From contig NZ_JAPDNR010000001.1 in assembly GCF_025989125.1 (NCBI RefSeq), positions 6,560,087 to 6,624,086 on the forward strand: a stretch of DNA of 64,000 nt. Direction: 5' to 3'. The stretch comes from Chitinophaga nivalis (GTDB lineage: Bacteria > Bacteroidota > Bacteroidia > Chitinophagales > Chitinophagaceae). Under the pieces are notes generated by a model. That model was not told the DNA's origin and made no database searches. It was given only the letters and a program-made list of their open reading frames with translations. The translations under genes were made by a program, and so were the position numbers. This document shows positions 37,842-47,004 of the stretch, one piece after another; positions within the stretch are counted from its first letter, which is position 1, and every line of letters begins with the position of its first letter.

Positions 37842-39314
37842 TTAATACGTAAAAACAGTCCAGCCGGCAGCCCAGTTGTTGGCCGGGAGGCCATCGAAAG
37901 CGCCTCGGTACTTAGTACCTGTTAAACCGGCGGGTAGGCCGGTCGTGAGACCACCGGTGAGGGCTGGAGATGCTACTGGAGGAGGGCCGATTCTAGGCAG
38001 GTAAAAACCAATTATTCTTCTGTCAAATGGATCTGCCAATTTGATGGCTTCATTTGGGTCTATTACATTCGTATAACCGGTATTGTTATCTGCTGCTGAC
38101 GGATAAGATTTGATGGTTGTAAAAGGATAAGCAGGGTTGCTATGAAAAGGTCTGGTATAAGCATGTATCAGGTTGTGTTTAAATATAGAATTCCCGTCTC
38201 GGTAACTTTCCAGTGTATTCACCACTGTACCACCGACAGGAATCGTATTATCCAATAACCAACCATTTTCATACCCAATAAAAATTGAATTATACACTTC
38301 AAAACGGCTGCTTCTTCTCCATTGCGTTGCTGCACCATATTTACCAGTACCACTGGGAAGAAAATTGAGTTTAGTTGCCAAATTATGATTAGGCAATCCT
38401 ATTAACGTTAGGTTTGCGATAAACGGTTTAGTAAATGGTGTCCGTGAATCTCCTGTATAAGTATTCTGCGCCTCAATTCCATTGGAGGCACTTTTATCCG
38501 CGCGGGTAGAATCTGCTATGATCAATACATATTGAATATGCCCGCGATATCCATTACTAAAATCCAATCCATCATCTAATGAGTTTACAATAACCAGATG
38601 TTTTGCATCTACGGTCCCACCAAAAAACTGAATACCATCGTCAGCGGCTTTATATACCTCTACAAAATCTATGGTGGTACCACTACCTACTCCTCCTAAA
38701 GTCAGCCCGTTCAATTCATTATCCGGACTAAATTCAAAACCAGCATATTCTATACGCACATATTTCAGGATACCTGAATTATCCGTTTCAACATTTCCTC
38801 CATAACGAATATCAACAACAGGAATTCCACCAAAACCTTCAATTGTAGCGTCCGTATAATTATTAGTGGTAGATCTGCCCAGAATAACAACACCTCCTAT
38901 TTGCCCGGAAGCCGGTGTAGCACTATTGGATGTAAATATAATAGGTTTAGCCGCTGTTCCAACAGCTTCAATTTTAGCTCCTCTCGTAATCACCAGCGTT
39001 CCTCCCGGAGATCTCCAATCTCCACTTGATATTCCTTTAATAACAGTCCCCGCATCTATTCTAACCACATCTAAAGTATCTACATACACAATCCCTTGTA
39101 GTAAATATGTTCCTCCTGTCAGGTGAATGGTATCACGTACTGTTTTTCCTGTACCTAAAATACCTGATAAAGTGGCACCGTTGGCTGGCACAATCTCTGT
39201 AGCGCTAACAGGGCGCTCATTTTGAGTTTGGGCATCTTTTTTACAAGAGGCTACAAATATCCCAGCAATCAGCATGGCCATGATAGCAGCTGTATGGCGA
39301 TAAAAGTTGGTCAT
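37842..39314 (-). CDS. Beta-helix-type lipoprotein, array paralog 4
   Basis: Lipoprotein of 490 aa from the ATG at 39314, Cys at residue 24 (VASCKKDA). Block order as in the other paralogs: GGTLVITRGAKIEA, NELNGLTLGGVGSGTTID, DDGIQFFGGTVDAKH. The end is NNWAAGWTVFTY. It shares signal peptide and leader with paralog 3 but differs in most variable loops. AT-rich relative to surrounding housekeeping genes. Confidence 0.85.
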   Translation of the reverse strand: MTNFYRHTAAIMAMLIAGIFVASCKKDAQTQNERPVSATEIVPANGATLSGILGTGKTVRDTIHLTGGTYLLQGIVYVDTLDVVRIDAGTVIKGISSGDWRSPGGTLVITRGAKIEAVGTAAKPIIFTSNSATPASGQIGGVVILGRSTTNNYTDATIEGFGGIPVVDIRYGGNVETDNSGILKYVRIEYAGFEFSPDNELNGLTLGGVGSGTTIDFVEVYKAADDGIQFFGGTVDAKHLVIVNSLDDGLDFSNGYRGHIQYVLIIADSTRADKSASNGIEAQNTYTGDSRTPFTKPFIANLTLIGLPNHNLATKLNFLPSGTGKYGAATQWRRSSRFEVYNSIFIGYENGWLLDNTIPVGGTVVNTLESYRDGNSIFKHNLIHAYTRPFHSNPAYPFTTIKSYPSAADNNTGYTNVIDPNEAIKLADPFDRRIIGFYLPRIGPPPVASPALTGGLTTGLPAGLTGTKYRGAFDGLPANNWAAGWTVFTY

Positions 39315-39456
39315 CAATCCAAGATTTAATAATGGGTAATCATGCGTTATGATTCATCTCCCTGCTTTACACCGGTTGTCTGTAGGCATTATCAACAAAG
39401 GTTGCTGTAAAGCGCGCTATATCTCAGCTATATCTATGCAATAACATATCATCTTA

Positions 39457-40920
39457 TCAATAAGCAAAAACAGCCCAGGCTGCCGCCCAGTCATTACCAG
39501 GTATACCATCGAAAGCACCCCTGTAAATCGTTCCGGTCAGGCCGACAGGTAACCCTATCGTAAGTCCGCCGGTTAATGCCGGAGATACCACCAATGGATT
39601 ACCGGTTTTAGGAAGATAAAAACCAGGGACGGTTCTATCGAACGGCTTTACTAACCTGATAGCTGCGTTCGGATCCAACGGATTCGTATAGCCGGTATTG
39701 TTATCCGGCGCATCCGGGTATGGGCGCATACTGTTGTAAGGATACAGGGGATTAGCACTATGAAAAGGTACATTATAGGCATGTACCAGGTTATGTTTGA
39801 TAATAGAGAAACCATCGCGGTATCGTTCCTGGGTATCGATGGTGCTACCTCCGGAATTATCTAACAGGAAGCCATTTTCATAGCCCAGCAAAATGGTATT
39901 GTATACTTCAAACTGACTGCTGCTTCTCCAGAGGGCGGCAGCGCCATATCTGCCAATAGCGGAAGGCGGGAAATTGGTTTTGATCGCCAGCGGGCGATTC
40001 GGTAAACCAATCATGGTCAGATTAGCAATCAGCGGCTTGGTCACGGGTAATAGCGGTACATTGCTGATATTATTATCTGACTCAATTCCATTGGAGATAC
40101 TTCTATCTGCGCGGGTGGAATCTGCCAGCAGCAAAGCATATTGAATACGCCCCCTATAACCATATTCAAAATCCAAGGCATCATCCAACGGATTCACCAC
40201 AATCACATGGCTGACATTCACGGTACCGCCAAAAAACTGTATGCCATCATCCTTTGCCTTATATACCTCTACAAAATCTATTTCGGTTCCATTACCCACA
40301 GCTCCCAGCGTCAGTCCATTCAGTTCATTATCCACGCTTAGCTCAAAGCCGGCATATTCTATCCGTACATACCGCAGCTTGCCGGAATTATCATTATCGA
40401 AGCTCCCGCCATATAGTACACTGACAGGTGTAATACCTCCTATCCCTTCTATCCGGGGACTGCCTGGTTGATTGATCGTAGCCCTTCCCAGAATTACCAA
40501 TCCACCGATGTCACCTGCTGCCGGTGTAGATTTTGTGGAAGTAAATACAACCGGAGCAGAAGCGGTACCCAATGCTTCAATCTTGCCGCCACGGGTAATC
40601 ACCAGTGTGCCACCGGGTGTAGCAGCAGTACCGGGAAGCCCCTTCAACACTGATCCGGCATCTATCTGTAACACATCCAACGTATCTACATACACGATTC
40701 CATTCAGGTAATACGTACCACCTGTTAAATGAATGGTATCCCGGACCGTATGGCCTACACCTAAAACGCCGTTTAAAGTAGCGCCGTTGGCAGGAATGAT
40801 CTGGGTGGCGCTCACCGGGGAATGTTGCTGGTCCTGCTGATTTTTTTCACAGGATAACATACTGATGCAGGTTAGCAATATAGCTGTCACTACAGCTATG
40901 TTGTGCATGCGCTTAATCAT
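39457..40920 (-). CDS. Beta-helix-type lipoprotein, array paralog 5
   Basis: Lipoprotein of about 487 aa from the ATG at 40920 (an ORF extension of 11 codons upstream lacks a signal), Cys at residue 24 (MLSCEKNQ). Family blocks are present with more substitutions: NELNGLTLGAVGNGTEID and DDGIQFFGGTVNVSH. It shares no recent spacer duplication with its neighbours, so it is an older branch. The 134 bp upstream before repeat copy B carry no recognised promoter. Confidence 0.83.
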   Translation of the reverse strand: MIKRMHNIAVVTAILLTCISMLSCEKNQQDQQHSPVSATQIIPANGATLNGVLGVGHTVRDTIHLTGGTYYLNGIVYVDTLDVLQIDAGSVLKGLPGTAATPGGTLVITRGGKIEALGTASAPVVFTSTKSTPAAGDIGGLVILGRATINQPGSPRIEGIGGITPVSVLYGGSFDNDNSGKLRYVRIEYAGFELSVDNELNGLTLGAVGNGTEIDFVEVYKAKDDGIQFFGGTVNVSHVIVVNPLDDALDFEYGYRGRIQYALLLADSTRADRSISNGIESDNNISNVPLLPVTKPLIANLTMIGLPNRPLAIKTNFPPSAIGRYGAAALWRSSSQFEVYNTILLGYENGFLLDNSGGSTIDTQERYRDGFSIIKHNLVHAYNVPFHSANPLYPYNSMRPYPDAPDNNTGYTNPLDPNAAIRLVKPFDRTVPGFYLPKTGNPLVVSPALTGGLTIGLPVGLTGTIYRGAFDGIPGNDWAAAWAVFAY

Positions 40921-41054
40921 CTGTATAAAAATTAAACATTGATAAATACTCATTTATAGCTATGTCCTGCATACTATTGTTTCGTATACTCCTCTGTGAT
41001 AGTATGGTCGTTGGGTGTTGACAGTTATGAAGGATTTTATAAGAAGAGTGAATG

Positions 41055-41121
41055 AAAGGCCGCCGAAAACGGCAGCCTCTATAGCTTCATCGAAAAATGC
41101 TGGGGTAACACGCTAAAAAAA
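41055..41121. repeat. Terminator-containing repeat, copy B
   Basis: Closely similar to 33099-33166: AAAGGCCGCCG/CGGCAGCCT hairpin, then TTCATCGAAA and TAACACGCTAAAAAA. It directly follows the end of the lipoprotein gene at 41122 on the minus strand and should terminate it. Confidence 0.75.
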
Positions 41122-41928
41122 TCATAATTGAAACGCGAAAATTAACTTTGGAAGGTTATATACTTTCACTCCATTATCCAATAAAAATGATTCTATTTTA
41201 ATCACGTTAATCATTCCAGGCGCAGCTTCTTCTGTACTGCTTGCATTAAGATAGGAGAATGCATAACTATCCGGTTTTTCATAATCCGTAATATAGCTCT
41301 GAAATGCATTTACACCGGAAACGGCATCTCTTACAACTACTACATAAAGATTCTTTTGCCCATTCTCATTATTCGCAGGTAAGACAATCCTGACAGAAGT
41401 CTGATTCAATGATATATTTTTCACTGTGGTTACAGAATCTTGCGATCGGGCAAGGTTTTCCATATTATTATCACGGTAAATACTTATATTAATTGCGCCT
41501 GAGCCAAAATTATTAAACTTATTAATCAGGATAAACGCGATACTATCTTTTGCAGGTTGATCAAAATCGCCTTCCTTTATAAACTGATTAAATCCATAGG
41601 AGGTATCATAAGCATAAGTTAAAGATATTCTATCTGTCAATGCCCGTACAAGTGTATCCTTGAGAGATGCAGCTGAATCTTTTTTATGAATGCTGATATG
41701 TAATTGATCTTTTTGTTTTAGTGTAGCTCCAAAACCTGCCTGTTGTGTACCGAGTCGTTGTATTAACTTCCCATCTACATAAAGATCCAAGGTATCATTG
41801 TTATGAAATACAAAAGGAACAGATAGTGCTACAAATTTTTCTCCTTCTGTTAACTCCCCCTTATTACAGGCTAATAATTGCAATCCAAAAAAAATGGAGC
41901 ATAAAAATCTAAAAGAATAAAATTTCAT
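41122..41928 (-). CDS. Hypothetical lipoprotein (DUF4397-like start), inserted in the array
   Basis: Lipoprotein of 268 aa from the ATG at 41928, with Cys in LLACNKGE. Residues about 35-60 (VFHNNDTLDLYVDGKLI) resemble the opening strand of DUF4397 domains; the rest is beta-rich and unassigned. It is not related to the beta-helix paralogs on either side. Its DNA is the most AT-rich of the region. Position downstream of paralog 6 suggests co-transcription and a cell-surface role, not demonstrated. Confidence 0.7.
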   Translation of the reverse strand: MKFYSFRFLCSIFFGLQLLACNKGELTEGEKFVALSVPFVFHNNDTLDLYVDGKLIQRLGTQQAGFGATLKQKDQLHISIHKKDSAASLKDTLVRALTDRISLTYAYDTSYGFNQFIKEGDFDQPAKDSIAFILINKFNNFGSGAINISIYRDNNMENLARSQDSVTTVKNISLNQTSVRIVLPANNENGQKNLYVVVVRDAVSGVNAFQSYITDYEKPDSYAFSYLNASSTEEAAPGMINVIKIESFLLDNGVKVYNLPKLIFAFQL

Positions 41929-41948
41929 CTTCAATATAAAAGTTAGAA

Positions 41949-42055
41949 AGGGGCTGCCCCCTAATGATTCTATAATATTTGTCATTGTATCTCTATCCAT
42001 ACTACCGGCGCCTTCCAATCCGACATAATTATACGACCATCATAGTGCAGCCCCT
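41949..42055 (-). other. Long-range 9-bp inverted repeat with an 89-nt loop
   Basis: AGGGGCTGC at 41949-41957 and GCAGCCCCT at 42047-42055 are perfect complements between paralog 6 and the inserted lipoprotein gene. On the minus strand the second arm is followed by TTTCTAACTTTT. It looks like a terminator stem whose loop has been expanded. Confidence 0.5.
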
Positions 42056-42068
42056 GATTAAAAAGAAA

Positions 42069-43526
42069 TTAGTAACCTAAAACAGTCCAACCAGTGATCC
42101 AGTCAGCAGCTGCATCAGCACTTACAGCACCTCTAAAGCTGGTACCCACTATACCCGCAGGTAAACCAGTAGTTAAACCACCAGTTGCTGCTGGAGAAGG
42201 ATTTAACGGATCATTACCTGGACGATAAAAACCAGCAATTCCTCTATTGAAAGGATTAACCAGTCTGATAGCCGCATTAGCATTCAATGCATTGGCAAAA
42301 CCACTGTTATTATCAGCTGCTGCAGGGTAAGCCTTGGTAGCTGTGAATGGATAAGCAGGATTGCTGGCAAAAGGTGTAGTGAAGGCATGTACCAGGTTAT
42401 TTTTTATGATAGAAACACCATCACGATATTTTTCCTGAGTATCTACTGTAGTTCCTCCGGCGGGTACCGTATTATCCAGCAAGAAGCCTCTCTCAAAGCC
42501 TAAGAAAACAGAGTTATACACCTGAAACTGGCTGCTTCTTCTCCAATGTGCTACCACACCATATTTACCTGTACCAGAAGGCAGGAAATTAGTTTTAGTA
42601 GCCAAAGCCTGGCTAGGTAAACCGATGATAGTCAAGTTGGCAATCAGTGGTTTGGTAATAGGTAAGGCCTGGCTACCCACGCTATTATTATCTGATTCGA
42701 TACCGTTAGAGGTACTTTTATCAGCACGGGTAGAATCTTCTACTACCAACGCATACTGGATACGTCCGGTGTAACCGTTGTCAAAATCCAGCCCGTCATC
42801 CAGTGGGTTTACTACCACCAGGTGACTGGCATTCACATCGCCACCAAAGAATTCGATACCATCATCGGCAGCTTTATACACTTCCACAAAGTCAATAGTA
42901 GTACCACTACCAACACCGCCCAGTGTAAGACCATTCAGTTCATTATCGGTGCTCAGTTCATAACCTGCATACTGAATACGTACATATTTCAGGATACCGG
43001 AGTTATCAGCCACCTGTGTACCACCATAATGGGTATCAGCCGGGGGTGTACCTCCTATACCTTCAATAAGTGGATTAGTCTGGTTGGTTTTAGCTCTACC
43101 CAGAATAACAAGGCCTCCAATCTGACCGGAAGCAGGGCTACCGCTGTTGGAAGTAAATACAATAGGTTGGGTAGCGGTACCATTGGCTTCAATTTTGGCG
43201 CCACGGGTTACCACCAATGTACCACCGGGTGCACCTACGATACCTTTAATAGTAGTACCTGCATCAATTTTTATTACGTCGAGGGTGTCTACATACACCA
43301 AACCCTGTAACAGGTAAGTACCACCAGTGAGGTGAATGGTATCACGCACTGTTTTTCCGGTACCTAACACTCCACTTAAAGTGGCACCGTTGGCAGGAAC
43401 AATCAAATTGGCGCCAACAGGCTTTTCAGCCGGGGCTTGTTGTTGTTGGTCTTTTTTGCAGGATACTGCAAATACGCTGGCAGCCAGGATAGCGATAGCT
43501 GCTGCGTTGAGGTTAAACTTGGTCAT
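42069..43526 (-). CDS. Beta-helix-type lipoprotein, array paralog 6 (next to the receptor)
   Basis: Lipoprotein of 485 aa from the ATG at 43526 (21 codons of open frame upstream lack a signal), Cys at residue 23 (AVSCKKDQ). Blocks: GGTLVVTRGAKIEA, NELNGLTLGGVGSGTTID, DDGIEFFGGDVNASH. It ends DWITGWTVLGY, keeping the W-x-x-G-W pattern. As the copy directly downstream of the TonB-dependent receptor (108-nt gap) it may be the founder of the array. This is inference from gene order. Confidence 0.85.
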   Translation of the reverse strand: MTKFNLNAAAIAILAASVFAVSCKKDQQQQAPAEKPVGANLIVPANGATLSGVLGTGKTVRDTIHLTGGTYLLQGLVYVDTLDVIKIDAGTTIKGIVGAPGGTLVVTRGAKIEANGTATQPIVFTSNSGSPASGQIGGLVILGRAKTNQTNPLIEGIGGTPPADTHYGGTQVADNSGILKYVRIQYAGYELSTDNELNGLTLGGVGSGTTIDFVEVYKAADDGIEFFGGDVNASHLVVVNPLDDGLDFDNGYTGRIQYALVVEDSTRADKSTSNGIESDNNSVGSQALPITKPLIANLTIIGLPSQALATKTNFLPSGTGKYGVVAHWRRSSQFQVYNSVFLGFERGFLLDNTVPAGGTTVDTQEKYRDGVSIIKNNLVHAFTTPFASNPAYPFTATKAYPAAADNNSGFANALNANAAIRLVNPFNRGIAGFYRPGNDPLNPSPAATGGLTTGLPAGIVGTSFRGAVSADAAADWITGWTVLGY

Positions 43527-43634
43527 CAAATAAAGATTTAGATTTAAATAATAATTACTAAACAACTGTATATACCGGTAATAATACATGCGTTTTGATT
43601 TTTCATACTCCTCATACGGTTTTAAATAGTAGCG

Positions 43635-46600
43635 TTAGAAATTATACCCCAATGTAAAGCTGTAGGTTCTTCCGGGTTTAATCTGATAGAAAATAATATC
43701 CTTATCTTTTTGATATAGGAGTTCTCCACGGGTTGGTTTTCTTCCATTCGCCGGTTCCGTATTTCCATTATCATAACTGTTATAATAAATGGTACTATAG
43801 CTATTCAACAAATTACTGACATTAACACGCAGCTGCATTTTATCTTTCAGCAGCTTCACGCCTATCTGTCCATCCAATGCCTGCACCGGACGTTCAAACA
43901 ATGAGGTAGCGTATACTTCATGCGGCATAAATAAACGATTGGTCACGTAATTATAAAGAAGACTTGCTGATATCCATCTGGTATCATAATACACACCGGC
44001 ATTCACGGTATAATTGCTGGCTCCTTGCTGTGGCCGGTCTTCCCAATCACCCACACTTTGTTGTATTACAATTTTTTTGGAGCCAGGGGGATCTTCCTTA
44101 TAGGACACAGGCGACAAGGCTTTCACTCTTGATAGTAACATGGTTCCGTTGGCATATAAAGTAAAATTCTTTACAACGGGGATTTTAGTAAAACGTAAAG
44201 ATTTGCGGATCTCTACTTCTATCCCTTTATTCTCGGCTACTTTATTATTGTGCAATGAAAAGGTATTGATACTGGGTTCTGCACTGATTTCCATCGGAAG
44301 ATCTATTTTTTTGTAGAAAAGCGATACAGACATAATCTCTCCTGGCCCGGGATAGTATTCATACCTGAAATCCAAATGTTTTAAAGCACTGGAAGTGATA
44401 GGTTCTATACTTCTATATTCCCCACCCAGTTCAAAGTCATATTCCCTAAAAAAAGACAACTCCCGTAAATCAGGTCTGATAATACTTTGCGCATAGGCCA
44501 ACCGCAAATTCATTTTTTCCGACAGGTTGTAGGTAAGATTGGCAGATGGAAAAATTTTCCAGTTTTTTTCCCGGTTATAAAAGGAACTCAAATCATATCC
44601 TTTATTGGGTCCAACATATTGCTCTGCTCCTTTTACAAATTCATCCAACACTTCATTTATCTTATTCAGGTTATAGTACTCCGCACGTACGCCCCATACC
44701 AGACGGAGCTTACCTGCCAGTTTTGTATCAAACATGCCATACAACGCATGTAAAGCAGCACTCCGGTGAAAATCATCACTGAATTGATCAAACGAAAAGG
44801 TAAATCCAGGTTTAGACGGATCAAAAAATGATTGTATAGATTGTGGAACAGCAGAGCTGCCACCGGTACCTACCCGTGCCACATAGAATAACCGATCTTT
44901 ATACCAACCGGCATATCCCACTTTAAATGTATTAGCGACAGCCATCCCTTTTATATTAAAGTGGAAGGGTACTGCCACATTCATATCCCAGTTCAGGTCA
45001 TTTTCAAAAGCCCGGGTCCACCAACGCATCGCACCATCTACACCACGTGCCTGCGGAGGTCCGATAGCGGTATATGGGTCAGTAGTAACGCTTTCCTCCG
45101 GCACCTGAATACGCATCATGTGATTATCCGGCCGCTGACGGTCTAGCTTTACATAAGTACCCATCCAGTGTAACCTCACCCCCTTGTTACCTACACTATG
45201 TTCTCCTTTGAACTGTGTTTGCCACAACCGGGTCCATTGTGTATTGTCATAGTACCCCATTACAGGCACCTGTACAGAACTCGTACCATCTACCCCTCTT
45301 CCCAGCAACAGTTGCTGATCTAATGTATTGAGATATAAGGTTTGTAAACTCAGCTTATTCCTGCTACTGGTATATCCCACTCCTGCCATCCAACCTATAT
45401 TCGTAGAAAAGCCGTACTGCTTTCCGTTAAACGCCAGACTATCTTTTCCATCTCCCCGTAAGCCCATCGAAGCATAGCCATCACGCAGCATGCGTACGTC
45501 CTGCGTATGCAATGTATTGCGATAACTGGCACTCGCAATAAATCCCAGCTGATTACCACTTGCCAGATTCAGCACCTTACCCCACGATACCTGTAAGTTC
45601 ATGGACGGCTGAGCATTAAACTTATAGATACCCCAGTTATTGGAGAATACGGATGGATCTTTCACCGGGTACTTCATATCAGCTCCGTCATTGCTATGTG
45701 GACCATCTGTCTTCGCCAATATATCCTTCATACTCTTCCAATTCAGCGTCCCAAACAGGTTACGGTGTGAAGAAGGCCGGCCCAGGTATTCCTGGTCCAG
45801 TTTGAGGCTATTAAACGGTTTGCCGGTGGTATTATCATTGAAGCTGCCCCCCACGGAAACATTCAAAAACGACTGCGTAGGAATAGCTTTGGTTTCTACA
45901 TTGACCAGTCCCCCGCCGAATTCCGCACTCATATCGGGGGTAATGGTTTTGAGAACGGTAATGTTATCAATGATACTGGCAGGAATGATGTCGTAGCTGA
46001 AATTTTTCCGGTTCAGTTCTGTGCTGGGCATAATCTGGCCATTGAGCATGGCTGCGTTGTAACGCTCACTCATACCACGTACCACTACATATTTATTATC
46101 TACGGTGGCCAGACCACTGATGCGTTTCAGCACCTCACCCACATTTTTGTCGGGCGAGCGGGTAATCTGTTCTGCACTGATACCATCAGTGAGACCCGCA
46201 GCATTTCTTTGTTTATTATATAAGGTGGCCACCGATTCTTTTTTAACGGCGCCCTTTACCGTTACGCCCTGCAGCGTGGCGGAAGTGGAAGACATCACCA
46301 CATCCTGAATGGCTGCACGTCCTTCCTTCACCACTACATTATTGGCACTGGAAGACCGGAAGCCAAGATGCCGGAAAGACAAGTTATAGGTTCCTTCCGG
46401 CAACTGTAAGGTATAGGAACCATCTACTTTAGAAGATGTATATCTGTTGGCAGCAGGTACCACAATGGTCACACCTGGTACCGGCTCATTCTGATCATTG
46501 AATATTTTTCCCTGTACTACACCCATTGCTGTTTTAAGCAATGCTCCTTTTCTGATCACAATAATATTTTCCTTTAACTCCACTTCCAGTGGCAACCGCT

Positions 46601-46880
46601 GATCCATTTGCTGCAATACTTCCGACAGGGGCATTTCCGGTTTTATGATATTCATGTCCAACTCCGCTACCTGGGCGGGATCATAGAGATAGCGGTATTT
46701 GCCCTGTTGTTCCTGTAATGATTTCAACACATCGCTTACCTGTTGTTTACCTGTTGTCAAGTGTACCGATTGCTGCAGCTCCTGATAATGCTGCGCATAT
46801 AATAAAGAGGCGCCAGGCAAGAGCATAAAACCTATACTTAATACCATGCTTTGTAACCATCTTAGAACGAAAGGTGTCAT
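43635..46880 (-). CDS. TonB-dependent receptor with N-terminal STN signalling domain
   Basis: Outer-membrane receptor of 1081 aa. Order: signal peptide (about 1-29), STN domain (about 35-112) as in receptors that signal to FecR, a CarboxypepD-reg-like domain (about 115-200, GVVQGKIFND..PVPGVTI), plug (about 205-335) with VVRGMSERYN and SAEFGGGLVNVETK, and a beta-barrel ending in TYSFTLGYNF with terminal Phe. Not followed by a SusD, so it is not a classical SusC/D pair. Together with the adjacent FecR and ECF sigma it forms a complete surface-signalling set. The imported substrate is unknown. Confidence 0.93.
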   Translation of the reverse strand: MTPFVLRWLQSMVLSIGFMLLPGASLLYAQHYQELQQSVHLTTGKQQVSDVLKSLQEQQGKYRYLYDPAQVAELDMNIIKPEMPLSEVLQQMDQRLPLEVELKENIIVIRKGALLKTAMGVVQGKIFNDQNEPVPGVTIVVPAANRYTSSKVDGSYTLQLPEGTYNLSFRHLGFRSSSANNVVVKEGRAAIQDVVMSSTSATLQGVTVKGAVKKESVATLYNKQRNAAGLTDGISAEQITRSPDKNVGEVLKRISGLATVDNKYVVVRGMSERYNAAMLNGQIMPSTELNRKNFSYDIIPASIIDNITVLKTITPDMSAEFGGGLVNVETKAIPTQSFLNVSVGGSFNDNTTGKPFNSLKLDQEYLGRPSSHRNLFGTLNWKSMKDILAKTDGPHSNDGADMKYPVKDPSVFSNNWGIYKFNAQPSMNLQVSWGKVLNLASGNQLGFIASASYRNTLHTQDVRMLRDGYASMGLRGDGKDSLAFNGKQYGFSTNIGWMAGVGYTSSRNKLSLQTLYLNTLDQQLLLGRGVDGTSSVQVPVMGYYDNTQWTRLWQTQFKGEHSVGNKGVRLHWMGTYVKLDRQRPDNHMMRIQVPEESVTTDPYTAIGPPQARGVDGAMRWWTRAFENDLNWDMNVAVPFHFNIKGMAVANTFKVGYAGWYKDRLFYVARVGTGGSSAVPQSIQSFFDPSKPGFTFSFDQFSDDFHRSAALHALYGMFDTKLAGKLRLVWGVRAEYYNLNKINEVLDEFVKGAEQYVGPNKGYDLSSFYNREKNWKIFPSANLTYNLSEKMNLRLAYAQSIIRPDLRELSFFREYDFELGGEYRSIEPITSSALKHLDFRYEYYPGPGEIMSVSLFYKKIDLPMEISAEPSINTFSLHNNKVAENKGIEVEIRKSLRFTKIPVVKNFTLYANGTMLLSRVKALSPVSYKEDPPGSKKIVIQQSVGDWEDRPQQGASNYTVNAGVYYDTRWISASLLYNYVTNRLFMPHEVYATSLFERPVQALDGQIGVKLLKDKMQLRVNVSNLLNSYSTIYYNSYDNGNTEPANGRKPTRGELLYQKDKDIIFYQIKPGRTYSFTLGYNF

Positions 46881-47004
46881 TGATCTGATTGCTTTTGTGT
46901 TTTGTGAATAAATCCGGTCCGGTCAGGCAAAAGCCTCCCCGTTGCAGCTTTTGGCTATAGCTGCAGTTATAGTAACTGATTGAATAAGACTAAAGTGTGG
47001 TGGT

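Noticed and set aside
33189..43526. Possible CRISPR or short tandem repeat array
   Set aside because: The repetitive signal comes from paralogous protein genes of about 1.5 kb, not from short repeats with spacers.
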